Shown here piece by piece: positions 54,267 through 63,530 of a stretch of 64,000 bases of DNA; position 1 is the first letter of the stretch, and every line of letters begins with the position of its first letter. The notes under the pieces were generated by a model. The model ran no database searches, was not told the origin of the DNA, and saw nothing but the letters and a program-made list of their open reading frames with translations. Source of the stretch: Flavihumibacter fluminis (lineage in GTDB: Bacteria; Bacteroidota; Bacteroidia; Chitinophagales; Chitinophagaceae); assembly GCF_021491375.1 (NCBI RefSeq), contig NZ_JAKEVY010000001.1:1-64000 (forward strand), in the 5' to 3' direction. The position numbers and the translations under genes were made by a program.

Positions 54267-56117
54267 CTATTTTAGTTCCAGCACCAGCATTGATAAGGGG
54301 CGTAAGCTAATGGATCCTGTTAAGGAATAGCTAGCTCCAGTGGGGATATCGATCCCACGGTTGAAGCCCGCTGTACGTTCATGGAAGCGTTTCCCTTCAA
54401 TGGTTTTGGCTTCCGTCATGGTATTCATGATGCACATGATGGTCTGGTTGCCATCATACCGGAAATACACATAAACACCATCTTCCGGAACAAATTGCAT
54501 CAATTTACCCGTTTGCAGCGCAGTTGATTTTTTGCGAAACTGTGCCAAGCTGCGGATATGGTTGAAAATCGCATTTTCTTTATCTGTCCGACCGGCAGCT
54601 GTAAACTTGTTCTCCTTGTCGCCTGGCCATCCACCTTTAAAATCCAGCCGAACCCAACCGTCGGGATTGGTAAAACCTGTCATCAGAATTTCATTTCCAT
54701 AGTACAATTGAGGGATGCCCCGGAAGGTTAATAACCAGCTCAATGCCATTTTGTATTTCGCTGTATCCTCTCCTATCACACTGTAAAAGCGGGCAAGGTC
54801 GTGGTTATCCAGGAAGATCACCTGCTTCATCGGATCCTTGTACATATAATCCTGCGCTGTTGTAGTATAGAGCTTATTTACTCCGTCGGTCCAGCCGAAT
54901 GGTTTGGTCAAAGATTCCTGGATACCATAAAAAAGTGTTTGAAAATCGGTTGTGCCGGGCAGATTACTCCTGAAGGGAACATCACCCAGGGTGTTTTCTG
55001 TAAAATAAGCCTGGTTGGGAACGCCGTGTACCCAGGTTTCTCCAAAAATGCTGATTCGTGGATATTCCTCCAGCAATGCTTTGTTGCAACGATTCATAAA
55101 ATCAAGATCATTGTAGATATAGGTATCCACTCTCCAACCATCCACCCCGAATTCTTCAACACTCCAGATTGCATGCTGGATGAGGAAATTCGCTACGTAG
55201 GGATTGCCCTGGTTCAGGTCGGGCATCATGGGTGTGAACCAGCCATCCAGCATTTTGGCTTTATCGGCCTTGCTGGCATAAGGGTCAAATAATACCTGGT
55301 CTTTGTAATTGGTTCCGGTGTAGGATGGCCACTCATGTAGCCAGTCTTTCATTGGCTTGTCTTGTACGAAGAAGTGGTAAAGCCCGGTATGATTATAGAT
55401 GACATCTTGAATAAGTTTCATGCCGCGCTTATGTAACTCATCGCTCAGGCGAAGGTAATCTTCGTTTGTGCCTATCCGTGGTTCAACCTTGTAATGATTG
55501 GTGATGGCATAACCATGCTCGGTACGATCCGGCATATTGTTCTGCCAAACAGGCAGGCTCCAAAGAGCAGTTATACCCAGGTCCTGCAGGTAGTCAAGGT
55601 GATTGATGATACCTTGTAAATCACCTCCATGACGGTGGAAGATAGAATCGCGGTTCAGTGTCTGATCAAGTAGTCCGGGTATTTTGTCATTGGCAGGATT
55701 GCCATTGCTGAAACGATCCGGGATTAATAAATACACCAGGTCTTCTGAACGAACTCCCTGCGCATAGGTGACACCGTTACCTGTACGGCGAGCTTTTAAT
55801 GGCAGGCCGGCTTTCATTGTATTCTTACCCAGTTTGCTGCTGATTTCCAGTTTGCCTGGTTTGGCGGCACTGGAAACTATTAAATCGATGAACACATAAT
55901 TCGGGTTTTCGGCAGGTTGTATTTTCTCCACAACAACACCCGGATAGTCTGCAACAGTTATAACCCCTTTTCCAAAATCCTTGCCATGAACCATTACCTG
56001 CACTTTCGGATTTTTCATTCCCACCCACCAGTTCGTTGGATAGCAATTGATTTCCTGCGCAAGGGCAACAAAACTTCCCAATACAACCACCAATAAAAGA
56101 CAAACTCTTTTCAACAT
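54267..56117 (-). CDS. Periplasmic alpha-amylase / neopullulanase-type GH13 (SusA-like)
   Basis: Hydrolyses maltodextrins or starch fragments outside the cytoplasm. 616 residues from the ATG at 56117, with a signal peptide ending in VALAQ. The N-terminal cyclomaltodextrinase-type beta domain (about 25-120) is followed by the GH13 barrel. Catalytic residues: Asp in GVDGWRVDTYIY, Glu in SIFGETWVHG and Asp in IFLDNHDLARF. C-terminal beta domain (about 535-616). Directly followed on the minus strand, 24 bp upstream, by the maltose-type MFS gene, so the pair would digest and import. Confidence 0.9.
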   Translation of the reverse strand: MLKRVCLLLVVVLGSFVALAQEINCYPTNWWVGMKNPKVQVMVHGKDFGKGVITVADYPGVVVEKIQPAENPNYVFIDLIVSSAAKPGKLEISSKLGKNTMKAGLPLKARRTGNGVTYAQGVRSEDLVYLLIPDRFSNGNPANDKIPGLLDQTLNRDSIFHRHGGDLQGIINHLDYLQDLGITALWSLPVWQNNMPDRTEHGYAITNHYKVEPRIGTNEDYLRLSDELHKRGMKLIQDVIYNHTGLYHFFVQDKPMKDWLHEWPSYTGTNYKDQVLFDPYASKADKAKMLDGWFTPMMPDLNQGNPYVANFLIQHAIWSVEEFGVDGWRVDTYIYNDLDFMNRCNKALLEEYPRISIFGETWVHGVPNQAYFTENTLGDVPFRSNLPGTTDFQTLFYGIQESLTKPFGWTDGVNKLYTTTAQDYMYKDPMKQVIFLDNHDLARFYSVIGEDTAKYKMALSWLLTFRGIPQLYYGNEILMTGFTNPDGWVRLDFKGGWPGDKENKFTAAGRTDKENAIFNHIRSLAQFRKKSTALQTGKLMQFVPEDGVYVYFRYDGNQTIMCIMNTMTEAKTIEGKRFHERTAGFNRGIDIPTGASYSLTGSISLRPLSMLVLELK

Positions 56118-56141
56118 ATGAAGCAATTAAAAAATATAAGA

Positions 56142-57551
56142 TCAGGATTCGGTTAGTATTCGTTTTTTCTCCTGTTGGATTTTAATCCAGCCTTCATCGT
56201 ACACGAAGAGCACACTGATAGCCGCGCAAATCATGAAAAAGCCTGCCAGTACGATGGCGTAGATTGGCTGACCATCGTAAATGTTTTTTACAATCCATCC
56301 GTTGACCAAACCGTTTACAATTTGAGGGAGGGTGATGAAGAAATTGAAAATGCCCATGTAGATACCCAGTTTGCCTGCAGGAATTGACCCTGATAAAATA
56401 ACATAGGGCATGGCGAGAATACTAGCCCAGGCCAGTCCCACCCCTACCATTGAAAATTTCAGCATCGTAGGATCTTTCAGAAAATAAATGGAAATCAGGC
56501 CAATGCCCCCTGCAAATAGAGAAATTGCATGGGTCATTTTACGACCAAACTGCCGGGCTACGATTGGAAGCATTAGTGCATAAATCATAGCTACAAAATT
56601 GTATACGCCAAAAGCCGAACTTACTTTATTGCCGGCATCGTTGTATTCAACAGACTTTGAATAGTCACCCGATAATCCGTACACATGGGTGGCAACAGCA
56701 TCTGTTGTAAATACCCACATACTGAACAGTGCAAACCAGCTGAAGAATTGAACCAGTCCCAGTTGTTTCATAGTCCTGGGCATTTTTCCAAAATCTTTGA
56801 AGATATCGAGCAGGCTGGATTTCTCCTGCGAGTGATCCGGCTTCCCGTGATATCTTTCATATTCTGCCGGCGGATATTCTTTCGAATAAAAAACAGTAAT
56901 CAGGATGGCTGCCATAAAAACGGCGGCCCCGATGTAAAATGAGTATTTTATATTATCTGCCACACCGGATGCACCGGCTTCTTTACTGAATCCGGATTCA
57001 GCAAGCAATTCGGGAAGAATGGATCCCACAACGGCACCCAGTCCGATTAAAAAGGTCTGGATACTGAACCCCAGCGTACTTTGTTTATCCGACAAATTAT
57101 CCGCTACCAGGGCCCGGAAGGGTTCCATCGCGATGTTGAAGGAAGCATCCATTACCATCACCATACCGGCACCAATCCAGAGTGCAGGGATCAGTCCGGC
57201 CAGGCTGCCGGAATTCGGTAAAAAGATCAGTGCCAGGGATGATAAAATCGCGCCTGTTAAAAAATAAGGTTTCCGACGGCCTACCCGGTTCCAGGTTTTA
57301 TCGCTGTAATGACCGATGATGGGTTGAACAATCATGCCTACAACCGGTGCCACCAGCCAAAAGGCCGGCAGGTGTTCTACATCTGCTCCAAAAGAGCGCA
57401 GAATTCTGCTGGTATTACCATTTTGTAAAGCAAAGCCAAATTGAATTCCCAGGAAGCCAAAACTCATGGTGACAATCTGGGCAATGGAAAGCGTAGGTTT
57501 GGGAATTAATCCCGTTTTAGGTTGCCCGCCTGATGGAGCCGTTACCGCCAT
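56142..57551 (-). CDS. MFS transporter, probable maltose/maltodextrin importer (SLC45/GPH-like)
   Basis: 12-helix inner-membrane transporter, 469 residues. Family landmarks: FGFLGIQFGFALQNGNTSRI in helix 1, and the loop-2/3 motif GHYSDKTWNRVGRRKPYFL, a signature of the SLC45/GPH-like sucrose and maltose transporters. It is the upstream partner of the periplasmic amylase gene and likely brings maltose or short maltodextrins into the cytoplasm for MalQ. The substrate is inferred from context. Confidence 0.87.
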   Translation of the reverse strand: MAVTAPSGGQPKTGLIPKPTLSIAQIVTMSFGFLGIQFGFALQNGNTSRILRSFGADVEHLPAFWLVAPVVGMIVQPIIGHYSDKTWNRVGRRKPYFLTGAILSSLALIFLPNSGSLAGLIPALWIGAGMVMVMDASFNIAMEPFRALVADNLSDKQSTLGFSIQTFLIGLGAVVGSILPELLAESGFSKEAGASGVADNIKYSFYIGAAVFMAAILITVFYSKEYPPAEYERYHGKPDHSQEKSSLLDIFKDFGKMPRTMKQLGLVQFFSWFALFSMWVFTTDAVATHVYGLSGDYSKSVEYNDAGNKVSSAFGVYNFVAMIYALMLPIVARQFGRKMTHAISLFAGGIGLISIYFLKDPTMLKFSMVGVGLAWASILAMPYVILSGSIPAGKLGIYMGIFNFFITLPQIVNGLVNGWIVKNIYDGQPIYAIVLAGFFMICAAISVLFVYDEGWIKIQQEKKRILTES

Positions 57552-57606
57552 AGCAATCGTTTTATAATGTGTATGTATTACACAACGTCCGAAAATAAGG
57601 AAAAAA

Positions 57607-57648
57607 TGTGAGACGTGAAACGTCAGACGTGAGAAGTCAAACGTGAAA
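57607..57648. repeat. Heptanucleotide tandem array 2a
   Basis: Six consecutive 7-bp units of type NGTGARA: TGTGAGA, CGTGAAA, CGTCAGA, CGTGAGA, AGTCAAA, CGTGAAA. The complement-oriented array 2b lies on the other side of the terminator at 57651-57679, so the two together make a large imperfect inverted repeat. Confidence 0.75.
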
Positions 57649-57650
57649 AA

Positions 57651-57679
57651 AAGGGTGTCCCTATCCCCGGAACACCCTT
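57651..57679 (-). terminator. glgC terminator
   Basis: AAGGGTGT (57651-57658) and ACACCCTT (57672-57679) pair, with CC/GG nearly extending the stem. On the minus strand it is followed by TTTTTTC. Flanked by heptanucleotide arrays on both sides. Confidence 0.78.
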
Positions 57680-57709
57680 CTCACATCTCACGTCTGACAT
57701 CTCACATTC
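57680..57709. repeat. Heptanucleotide tandem array 2b
   Basis: Units TCTCACA, TCTCACG, TCTGACA, TCTCACA and TTCTCAG reach up to the stop codon of glgC. Opposite orientation to array 2a. Confidence 0.7.
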
Positions 57710-58987
57710 TCAGATCACAAATCCATTTGGTATCACTGCGCCTTTTTTCACAACTACAATCCCATCTTTCACCGTGTATAAGGCATGATCACAGTTTTCG
57801 AGGTGAGAGCCACCATTGATACGAACATCATCGCCAATGCGAACATTTTTGTCTACGATCGCATTTTTGATATAGCAACGATCCCCGATTCCAAGGATCG
57901 GCTGACCATTTTGACGGGCCAGGTTCATGTCCTGGATGGTTTCGAAATAATCATTCCCCATAAGGTAACTGTTTACCACGGTGGTACCATTGCCGATCCG
58001 GGAACGGATACCAACTACTGTATTTTCCACCCGGGAAGCATTGATGATGGAGCCTTCAGCGATGACTGTTTTTTCCAGGGTAGATCCACTGATTTTTGCC
58101 GGAGGCAGCATGCGAGCACGGGTATATATCGCATTTTTGTTGTCGAAAAGATTGAACTCAGGAATGTCTTTGGTCAGGCTGATATTTGCTTCAAAGAAGG
58201 AATAGATATTCCCGATGTCTGTCCAGTAACCATCATATTGATAGGAGCAAACCTTGTATTTGTGAATGGACTCCGGGATGATTTCCTTTCCGAAATCAGT
58301 GGCATCTTTTTTCTCGTTCTCCAGCAAGTCGAACAGCAACTTGCGATTGAAAATGTAAATACCCATTGATGCCAGGTAATTTCTTCCCTGATGGCGCATT
58401 TCATCACCCGTATCGCTGATCCATTCGGAGAGGATATCCTTTTTGGGTTTCTCTACGAATGATGTGATAAATCCGTCCGCCGCTTTCAGAATACCAAATT
58501 CGGGGGCTTCTCTTTCCGCAACCGGAATGGTGGCGATGGAGATATCAGCTCCGCATTTTTTATGATTCTCCAGCATTTCACTGAAATCCATCTGGTACAA
58601 CTGATCCCCGGAAAGAATCAATACATATTCACTTTCAAAAGGTGTGATATGACGCAGGCTTTGACGTACGGCATCTGCGGTACCCTGGAACCAGGTAGGG
58701 TTATCCGGAGTTTGTTCCGCTGCCAGAATATCCACAAAAGCTGCACTGAATGCACTGAAGTGGTAGGTATTCTTGATATGTCTGTTCAGGGAGGCCGAAT
58801 TGAACTGAGTTAGTACGAACATCCGGTTGATATTGGAGTTCATACAGTTAGAAATGGGGATATCAACGAGGCGATACTTCCCAGCGATGGGAACGGCTGG
58901 TTTACTTCTGCTGGCGGTCAGTGGGTAGAGGCGGGTACCTGCTCCACCCCCGAGAATAACGGCAAGTATTTCTTTGCTGATTGACAT
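57710..58987 (-). CDS. glgC: Glucose-1-phosphate adenylyltransferase
   Basis: Makes ADP-glucose from glucose-1-phosphate and ATP for glycogen synthesis, cytoplasmic. 425 residues, as in E. coli GlgC. The nucleotide-binding loop is GGGAGTRLYPLT at residues 13-24, followed by the conserved SKPAVPIAGKYRL. FVEKPK is the sugar-phosphate-site lysine region near 180, and the C-terminal left-handed beta-helix (about 300-425) carries VENTVVGIRSRIGNGTTV. Followed upstream by glgA, 44 bp away on the same strand. The final stop codon lies at the edge of a heptanucleotide array. Confidence 0.95.
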   Translation of the reverse strand: MSISKEILAVILGGGAGTRLYPLTASRSKPAVPIAGKYRLVDIPISNCMNSNINRMFVLTQFNSASLNRHIKNTYHFSAFSAAFVDILAAEQTPDNPTWFQGTADAVRQSLRHITPFESEYVLILSGDQLYQMDFSEMLENHKKCGADISIATIPVAEREAPEFGILKAADGFITSFVEKPKKDILSEWISDTGDEMRHQGRNYLASMGIYIFNRKLLFDLLENEKKDATDFGKEIIPESIHKYKVCSYQYDGYWTDIGNIYSFFEANISLTKDIPEFNLFDNKNAIYTRARMLPPAKISGSTLEKTVIAEGSIINASRVENTVVGIRSRIGNGTTVVNSYLMGNDYFETIQDMNLARQNGQPILGIGDRCYIKNAIVDKNVRIGDDVRINGGSHLENCDHALYTVKDGIVVVKKGAVIPNGFVI

Positions 58988-59031
58988 ATCGTAAAATTTG
59001 GATTAGACTGGTTTATGGTATTGTGGGCCTA

Positions 59032-60450
59032 TTAAGGTAGTAAAGATTTGTATAAATCGATGTATTGTTTCGCGCTTACATCCCAGCCGAAATCAAGTTC
59101 CATCAGTTTGCGCCGGATGCCATCAAAGCGAAGCTGGTCTTCGTACAATTCAACCGCCCTGTATACACCATGCGTGATATCACCCACACTGGCATTATTG
59201 AAGGAAATGCCATAACCACCAGGCTCTCCGATATCAATGACCGTATCGCGCAACCCGCCGGTACGACGAACAACAGGTACCGTGCCATAGCGCATGGCAT
59301 ACAACTGGTTGAGTCCGCAGGGTTCAACACGACTTGGCATCAACAGGAAATCTGCACCCGCGTACATACGATGACTGAGTTGCTCATTGTAACCGATTTT
59401 GGAATTATAGAACCCCATCCAGTAGGAACGCATATTTTCCAATTCCTGTTCAACATGGGTTTCCCCACTGCCCAGTACCAGGAAGTTCATACGCTGATCG
59501 ATATAATAGAGTGAATCTCCAATGGCACGGGGCAACAAATCAGCAGCCTTCTCTCCTACAAGCCTTCCAATGAACACGAATAATGGTTTGTCCGGATTGA
59601 GATTAAATTCGGCGCACAATGCTTCCTTATTTGCTCTCTTACCCGCTGCAAGGGAATCAATGGAATAGTGATCAGTCAGATAACTGTCGGTTTCAGGATT
59701 CCATACATCACTGTCAATACCATTAATAATACCTGCACATTTCCCTTTTTCGTATTCAAACAGCGCTTCCAGGCCATTGCTGTCCTGCCGCATTTCATAA
59801 AGATAACTCCAGCTGACGGTGGTTACCTTCCAGGCACTGCGAATGCCTGCAGCAAGCGGATTGATCATATTATTCCAGTCCAGTATGCCCCAGCGCCAGC
59901 CATCCCAATGCGGAATATAGTCCGACTTACTCCAGTCCATCCAACCCTGGTATTGGGCATTGTGGATGGTCAGCACGGTTGGAATATCTTCCAGGTGTGA
60001 ATACTGGTAGCAGTATTTCACCATGAAGGGAATAAGGGCTGTATGATGGTCATGTACATGCAGGATATCCGGACGATGTTTCCAGGAGCTCAACCAGTCG
60101 ACTACTGCGATCTGGAAAGATGTGAAACGCTCCGTATCATCCGCGTACCCGTAAATTTTTTCCCGATCCAACAGTCCGTTTATATCAACCAGGTATAAAT
60201 CAAATCCGAGTTTGTTGGTAGTTTCTTTGATGATGGTATAATCAAACCAGGTATTACCCAGGTAGGCACTTGATTTATGTACCACCTCCCATTTGTTTTC
60301 ATACAGGAACTTGGTCCGGTACATAGGCATCACCACTTTGTTGATATGACCGGCTTCTGTCAGGTACTTTGGTAAAGCACCTACCACATCACCTAATCCA
60401 CCTGCCTTCGCCACGGGATAACATTCGGCTGAAACATGAAGAATCTCCAT
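59032..60450 (-). CDS. glgA: Glycogen synthase (ADP-glucose, GT5)
   Basis: Transfers glucose from ADP-glucose to growing alpha-1,4-glucan. 472 residues with the GT5 N-terminal signature AECYPVAKAGGLGDVVGALP at residues 8-27, whose K-x-GG contacts the ADP-glucose pyrophosphate. DHHTALIPFM and the C-terminal nucleotide site MPSRVEPCGLNQLYAMRYGT (with the catalytic Glu) near residue 375 follow. Forms an operon with glgC (44 bp). The start codon is 141 bp from the divergent MFS gene, so the two directions may be regulated together. Confidence 0.94.
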   Translation of the reverse strand: MEILHVSAECYPVAKAGGLGDVVGALPKYLTEAGHINKVVMPMYRTKFLYENKWEVVHKSSAYLGNTWFDYTIIKETTNKLGFDLYLVDINGLLDREKIYGYADDTERFTSFQIAVVDWLSSWKHRPDILHVHDHHTALIPFMVKYCYQYSHLEDIPTVLTIHNAQYQGWMDWSKSDYIPHWDGWRWGILDWNNMINPLAAGIRSAWKVTTVSWSYLYEMRQDSNGLEALFEYEKGKCAGIINGIDSDVWNPETDSYLTDHYSIDSLAAGKRANKEALCAEFNLNPDKPLFVFIGRLVGEKAADLLPRAIGDSLYYIDQRMNFLVLGSGETHVEQELENMRSYWMGFYNSKIGYNEQLSHRMYAGADFLLMPSRVEPCGLNQLYAMRYGTVPVVRRTGGLRDTVIDIGEPGGYGISFNNASVGDITHGVYRAVELYEDQLRFDGIRRKLMELDFGWDVSAKQYIDLYKSLLP

Positions 60451-60591
60451 AGAAATAATTACGGTTGAATATAATAAGAAAATGGATTGGGGGGACGATC
60501 AATTGAAAAAATTTCAGGCAAATGAAATTCTTCCTATTTTCACTGATTCAGTGCAAGTTCTAATTGCCAAACCAAAAACCTGGATTTTATC

Positions 60592-62196
60592 ATGTCGCAA
60601 ACCAAACAACCAACCAATACAGGTGCTTTAGCGACGCTTGTAATGGTCTTCTTTTTCTGGGGCTTTATCGCCGCTTCCAACAGTATTCTGATTCCATTCT
60701 GTAAAACGCACTTTGATTTAAATCAATTTCAGAGTCAGCTGATCGGCTCAGCGTTTTATGGGGCCTATTTTATAGGCAGTCTGATTTTATTCATCGTTTC
60801 CAATAGTTTGGGATATGATATTTTAAACAAGATCGGTTATAAGAAAGGAATTATTTACGGATTATGGATCTCCGTGCTGGGTGCCTTGCTGATCATTCCT
60901 TCTGCCAATGCCAACTCCTTTCCGGCGCTGCTTGGGTCGTTGTTTGTAGTTGCTTTAGGGTTTTCTTTGCAGCAGACGGCTGCCCAACCTTTCGCTATTG
61001 TACTGGGTGATCCATCCACAGGAACGCAGCGTCTGAACCTGGGTGGTGGTGTGAACTCGCTTGGTACTACCCTTGGGCCCATTATCGTGAGCTTTTTCCT
61101 TTTCGGATCGGTTTCTGATGTGGGTAAAGAAGTTACCATAACTAATATTAATACACTGTACATAATTGTAGCTGCTGTTTTTGCCGCAGTTGCCCTCTTT
61201 TTCTCCTTTTCAAAAAATCTGCCCGATGGCAAAAACGACGAGCGGTTTGAAAAGGCCAATAAAGCGGCGGGTGCTTTGTTGATGATGACAGGTGTTATCC
61301 TGGCAATTATTTTGGTCGGACAGTTTACGGATACCAGCAAACTGGTGTTGCTAATGCTAACCCTGATCGCTGTTGTGGCTATACTTTTTTACTCCAATGC
61401 TTCGGCGGTTAAGAGTCCGGAAGGCTGGGGTGCCATGCGTTATCAGCAATTGATCTATGGGATGCTGGGCATTTTTGTATATGTGGGTGTGGAAGTAACC
61501 ATAGACAACAATTTCGGTGCATTGCTGAAAACGCCGGGCTATTTCAATGAAGTGGGACTTGATGAAAGTGAAATCTCTCATTTTATATCCCTGTATTGGG
61601 GAAGTTTGATGATTGGCCGATGGACCGGTGCCATTGGTGTATTCAACCTATCGGCGATGGGTAAACGAATTGCGACGATCGTGGTTCCCTTTATTGCTTT
61701 TGCGGTGGTGTTATTTGCCAATCATCTCAAAGGAAATAATATCAGTGATCTTTATGGCTATTCAGTAGTTGTAGTGATCATGATCCTGGCGTTTTTCTAT
61801 GGTCAGGAAAAACCTGTTAAAACCTTGCTGACCGTATCGGTATTGGCTACCATCTTTATGCTGATTGGGGTCTTTACAAAAGGAATCATATCTGTTTATG
61901 CCCTGATGGCCGGCGGCTTGTGTTGTTCGGTTATGTGGCCTTCGATCTTCTCGCTGGCTGTTGCCGGATTAGGCAAATACACCAGCCAGGGCTCAGCTTT
62001 CCTGATTATGATGATTTTAGGTGGAGCCGTTATTCCACCTTTGCAGGGGGTGCTCGGAGATATTAAGGATATGCATTTTTCTTATTTATTAGCGGCTGCC
62101 TGTTTTGCATTCCTTGCTTATCTTGCGATCAAACTTAAAAACGTATTAACCTCCCAGGGGCTGGATTTCGACAGCCAAATTGGTGGTGGACATTAA
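60592..62196 (+). CDS. Sugar MFS transporter, glucose/galactose (FucP) type
   Basis: Inner-membrane sugar:proton symporter, 534 residues, about 13-14 hydrophobic segments. The FucP/GluP hallmarks are present: VMVFFFWGFIAASNSILIPF in helix 1, ALGFSLQQTAAQPFAIVLGD in helix 4 and GGGVNSLGTTLGP, the family's QPF and N-S-L-G-T motifs. It is longer than the usual ~430 residues because of additional helices around residues 220-270. The adjacent ROK kinase starts right after the stop, so the pair would import and phosphorylate glucose. Confidence 0.89.
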   Translation: MSQTKQPTNTGALATLVMVFFFWGFIAASNSILIPFCKTHFDLNQFQSQLIGSAFYGAYFIGSLILFIVSNSLGYDILNKIGYKKGIIYGLWISVLGALLIIPSANANSFPALLGSLFVVALGFSLQQTAAQPFAIVLGDPSTGTQRLNLGGGVNSLGTTLGPIIVSFFLFGSVSDVGKEVTITNINTLYIIVAAVFAAVALFFSFSKNLPDGKNDERFEKANKAAGALLMMTGVILAIILVGQFTDTSKLVLLMLTLIAVVAILFYSNASAVKSPEGWGAMRYQQLIYGMLGIFVYVGVEVTIDNNFGALLKTPGYFNEVGLDESEISHFISLYWGSLMIGRWTGAIGVFNLSAMGKRIATIVVPFIAFAVVLFANHLKGNNISDLYGYSVVVVIMILAFFYGQEKPVKTLLTVSVLATIFMLIGVFTKGIISVYALMAGGLCCSVMWPSIFSLAVAGLGKYTSQGSAFLIMMILGGAVIPPLQGVLGDIKDMHFSYLLAAACFAFLAYLAIKLKNVLTSQGLDFDSQIGGGH

Positions 62197-62208
62197 TTGC
62201 AAGCGAAC

Positions 62209-63204
62209 ATGAGCATGACTAAAATTCCTTTAGAATACGCCATTGGTGTGGATATCGGCGGTACCAATACCAAGTGTGGTATTGTGAATCGTCGTGGTGA
62301 AGTACTGCAGTATGAACAGTTATCAACACCGGAATATGAAAGTCCGGAAGCCTTTGTGGATGCGCTTTGTGTGCGGCTGAATCTGATGATTGAAAAAGTC
62401 GGAGGAATTGAGCTGATCAAGGGTATTGGCATTGGTGCGCCGAACGGTAATTATTACACCGGAACGATTGAATACGCTCCGAATCTGCGTTGGGTGGGCG
62501 TAGTTCCCCTGGCAGATATGGTTAGCCAGCGCATGGGCCTGGCAACTGCGCTTACCAACGATGCCAATGCGGCAGCAGTGGGTGAAATGCAATATGGAGC
62601 GGCCAAAGGCATGCGCGATTTCATCACCATTACGCTGGGTACCGGTGTTGGAAGTGGCATTGTGGCAAACGGTCAGCTTATTTATGGCCACGATGGTTTT
62701 GCCGGCGAATTGGGACATACGATTATTCGTCCGGGTGGCCGACCACACTGGTCAACCCAACTCAAAGGTTCCCTGGAAGCCTATGCTTCCGCTACAGGTG
62801 TGGTATTAACTGCCAAAGAAATGCTGCAGAATGAACCGGAGAAACCCAGTATGCTGCGTAAGTACAATTTGGAGGAGTTAACCAGTAAGCAAATCTTCGA
62901 TTGTGCTATGCAGGGAGATGAGATTTCACAATCGGTGTATCGGTTTACCGGACAGATCCTGGGTGAATCCCTGGCCAATTTTGTAATGTTTTCTTCCCCG
63001 GAAGCGATCATCCTGTTTGGTGGACTAATCAAAGCAGGTAATCTCATTTTTGATCCAACGATTGAGCATATGGAGCGGAACCTGCTGCCAATCTTCAAGA
63101 ATAAAGTGAAGGTTATCAAGAGTGATCTTCATGAGGCCGATGCCGCCATTCTGGGAGCGAGCGCATTGGTATGGGAGATGAAGCAGAGTAGTTCGTCGCT
63201 GTGA
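62209..63204 (+). CDS. ROK-family sugar kinase (glucokinase type)
   Basis: Phosphorylates glucose or N-acetylated hexosamine in the cytoplasm. 331 residues from the ATG at 62209 (another ATG at 62215). The phosphate loop DIGGTNTKCGIV is near residue 18, and the ROK signature is GYTx-like as GTGVGSGIVANGQLIYGHDG near 145-165, followed by the GELGH motif with His and PHW. The usual ROK zinc-site cysteines seem to be absent, placing it with the glucokinase-like subset. It follows the MFS gene by 12 bp in the same direction. In Bacteroides, ROK kinases also phosphorylate GlcNAc, which would link it to the sialic acid locus. Confidence 0.87.
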   Translation: MSMTKIPLEYAIGVDIGGTNTKCGIVNRRGEVLQYEQLSTPEYESPEAFVDALCVRLNLMIEKVGGIELIKGIGIGAPNGNYYTGTIEYAPNLRWVGVVPLADMVSQRMGLATALTNDANAAAVGEMQYGAAKGMRDFITITLGTGVGSGIVANGQLIYGHDGFAGELGHTIIRPGGRPHWSTQLKGSLEAYASATGVVLTAKEMLQNEPEKPSMLRKYNLEELTSKQIFDCAMQGDEISQSVYRFTGQILGESLANFVMFSSPEAIILFGGLIKAGNLIFDPTIEHMERNLLPIFKNKVKVIKSDLHEADAAILGASALVWEMKQSSSSL

Positions 63205-63209
63205 GGAAG

Positions 63210-63270
63210 ATGTGAGATGTGAGACGTCAGACGTGAAAAGTGAAAAGTGAACGGTGAAAGATTGTGAAAG
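63210..63270. repeat. Heptanucleotide tandem array 3a
   Basis: Units TGTGAGA, TGTGAGA, CGTCAGA, CGTGAAA, AGTGAAA, AGTGAAC, GGTGAAA and further decayed copies, beginning six bases after the ROK kinase stop codon. Confidence 0.75.
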
Positions 63271-63315
63271 GAAAAAAGTGAAAAAGGAGCCGGGATTTGC
63301 GGCTCAGATTCAAAT

Positions 63316-63350
63316 AAAATCCCGGTCAAATTTAATTTGACCGGGATTTT
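63316..63350. terminator. Terminator between the ROK kinase gene and the right-edge gene
   Basis: AAAATCCCGGTCAAAT-type arms complementary to ATTTGACCGGGATTTT, at least 15 bp of perfect stem around a 3-5 base loop, followed by TT on the plus strand and by A/T on the other. Works for the plus-strand ROK transcript and possibly for minus-strand transcription from the remnant. Confidence 0.8.
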
Positions 63351-63353
63351 TTA

Positions 63354-63434
63354 TTAATAAGGTCCAAAATCACCCACTCTTTCCAGATTTTTATTGGTGG
63401 TAATATGAATCAGCTTCCAAGCATAGGATTGCCT
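63354..63434 (-). pseudogene. C-terminal fragment of an unknown gene
   Basis: An open minus-strand frame of 26 codons ending in GDFGPY and a stop, immediately before the terminator, with the segment YAWKLIHITTNKNLERVG. It reads like a real C-terminus, but an in-frame TAG precedes it at 63435-63437 and no start exists, so it would be the leftover of a deleted or rearranged gene. Chance is possible at this length. Confidence 0.35.
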
Positions 63435-63530
63435 CTAAGTGACGATACTAGTTGTATAATTTTGTAGGGTATAATTACAATTGTTTCTGGTGTTTGAACT
63501 TGATAAGGCATCTCAAAGGCTTGATTTCTT

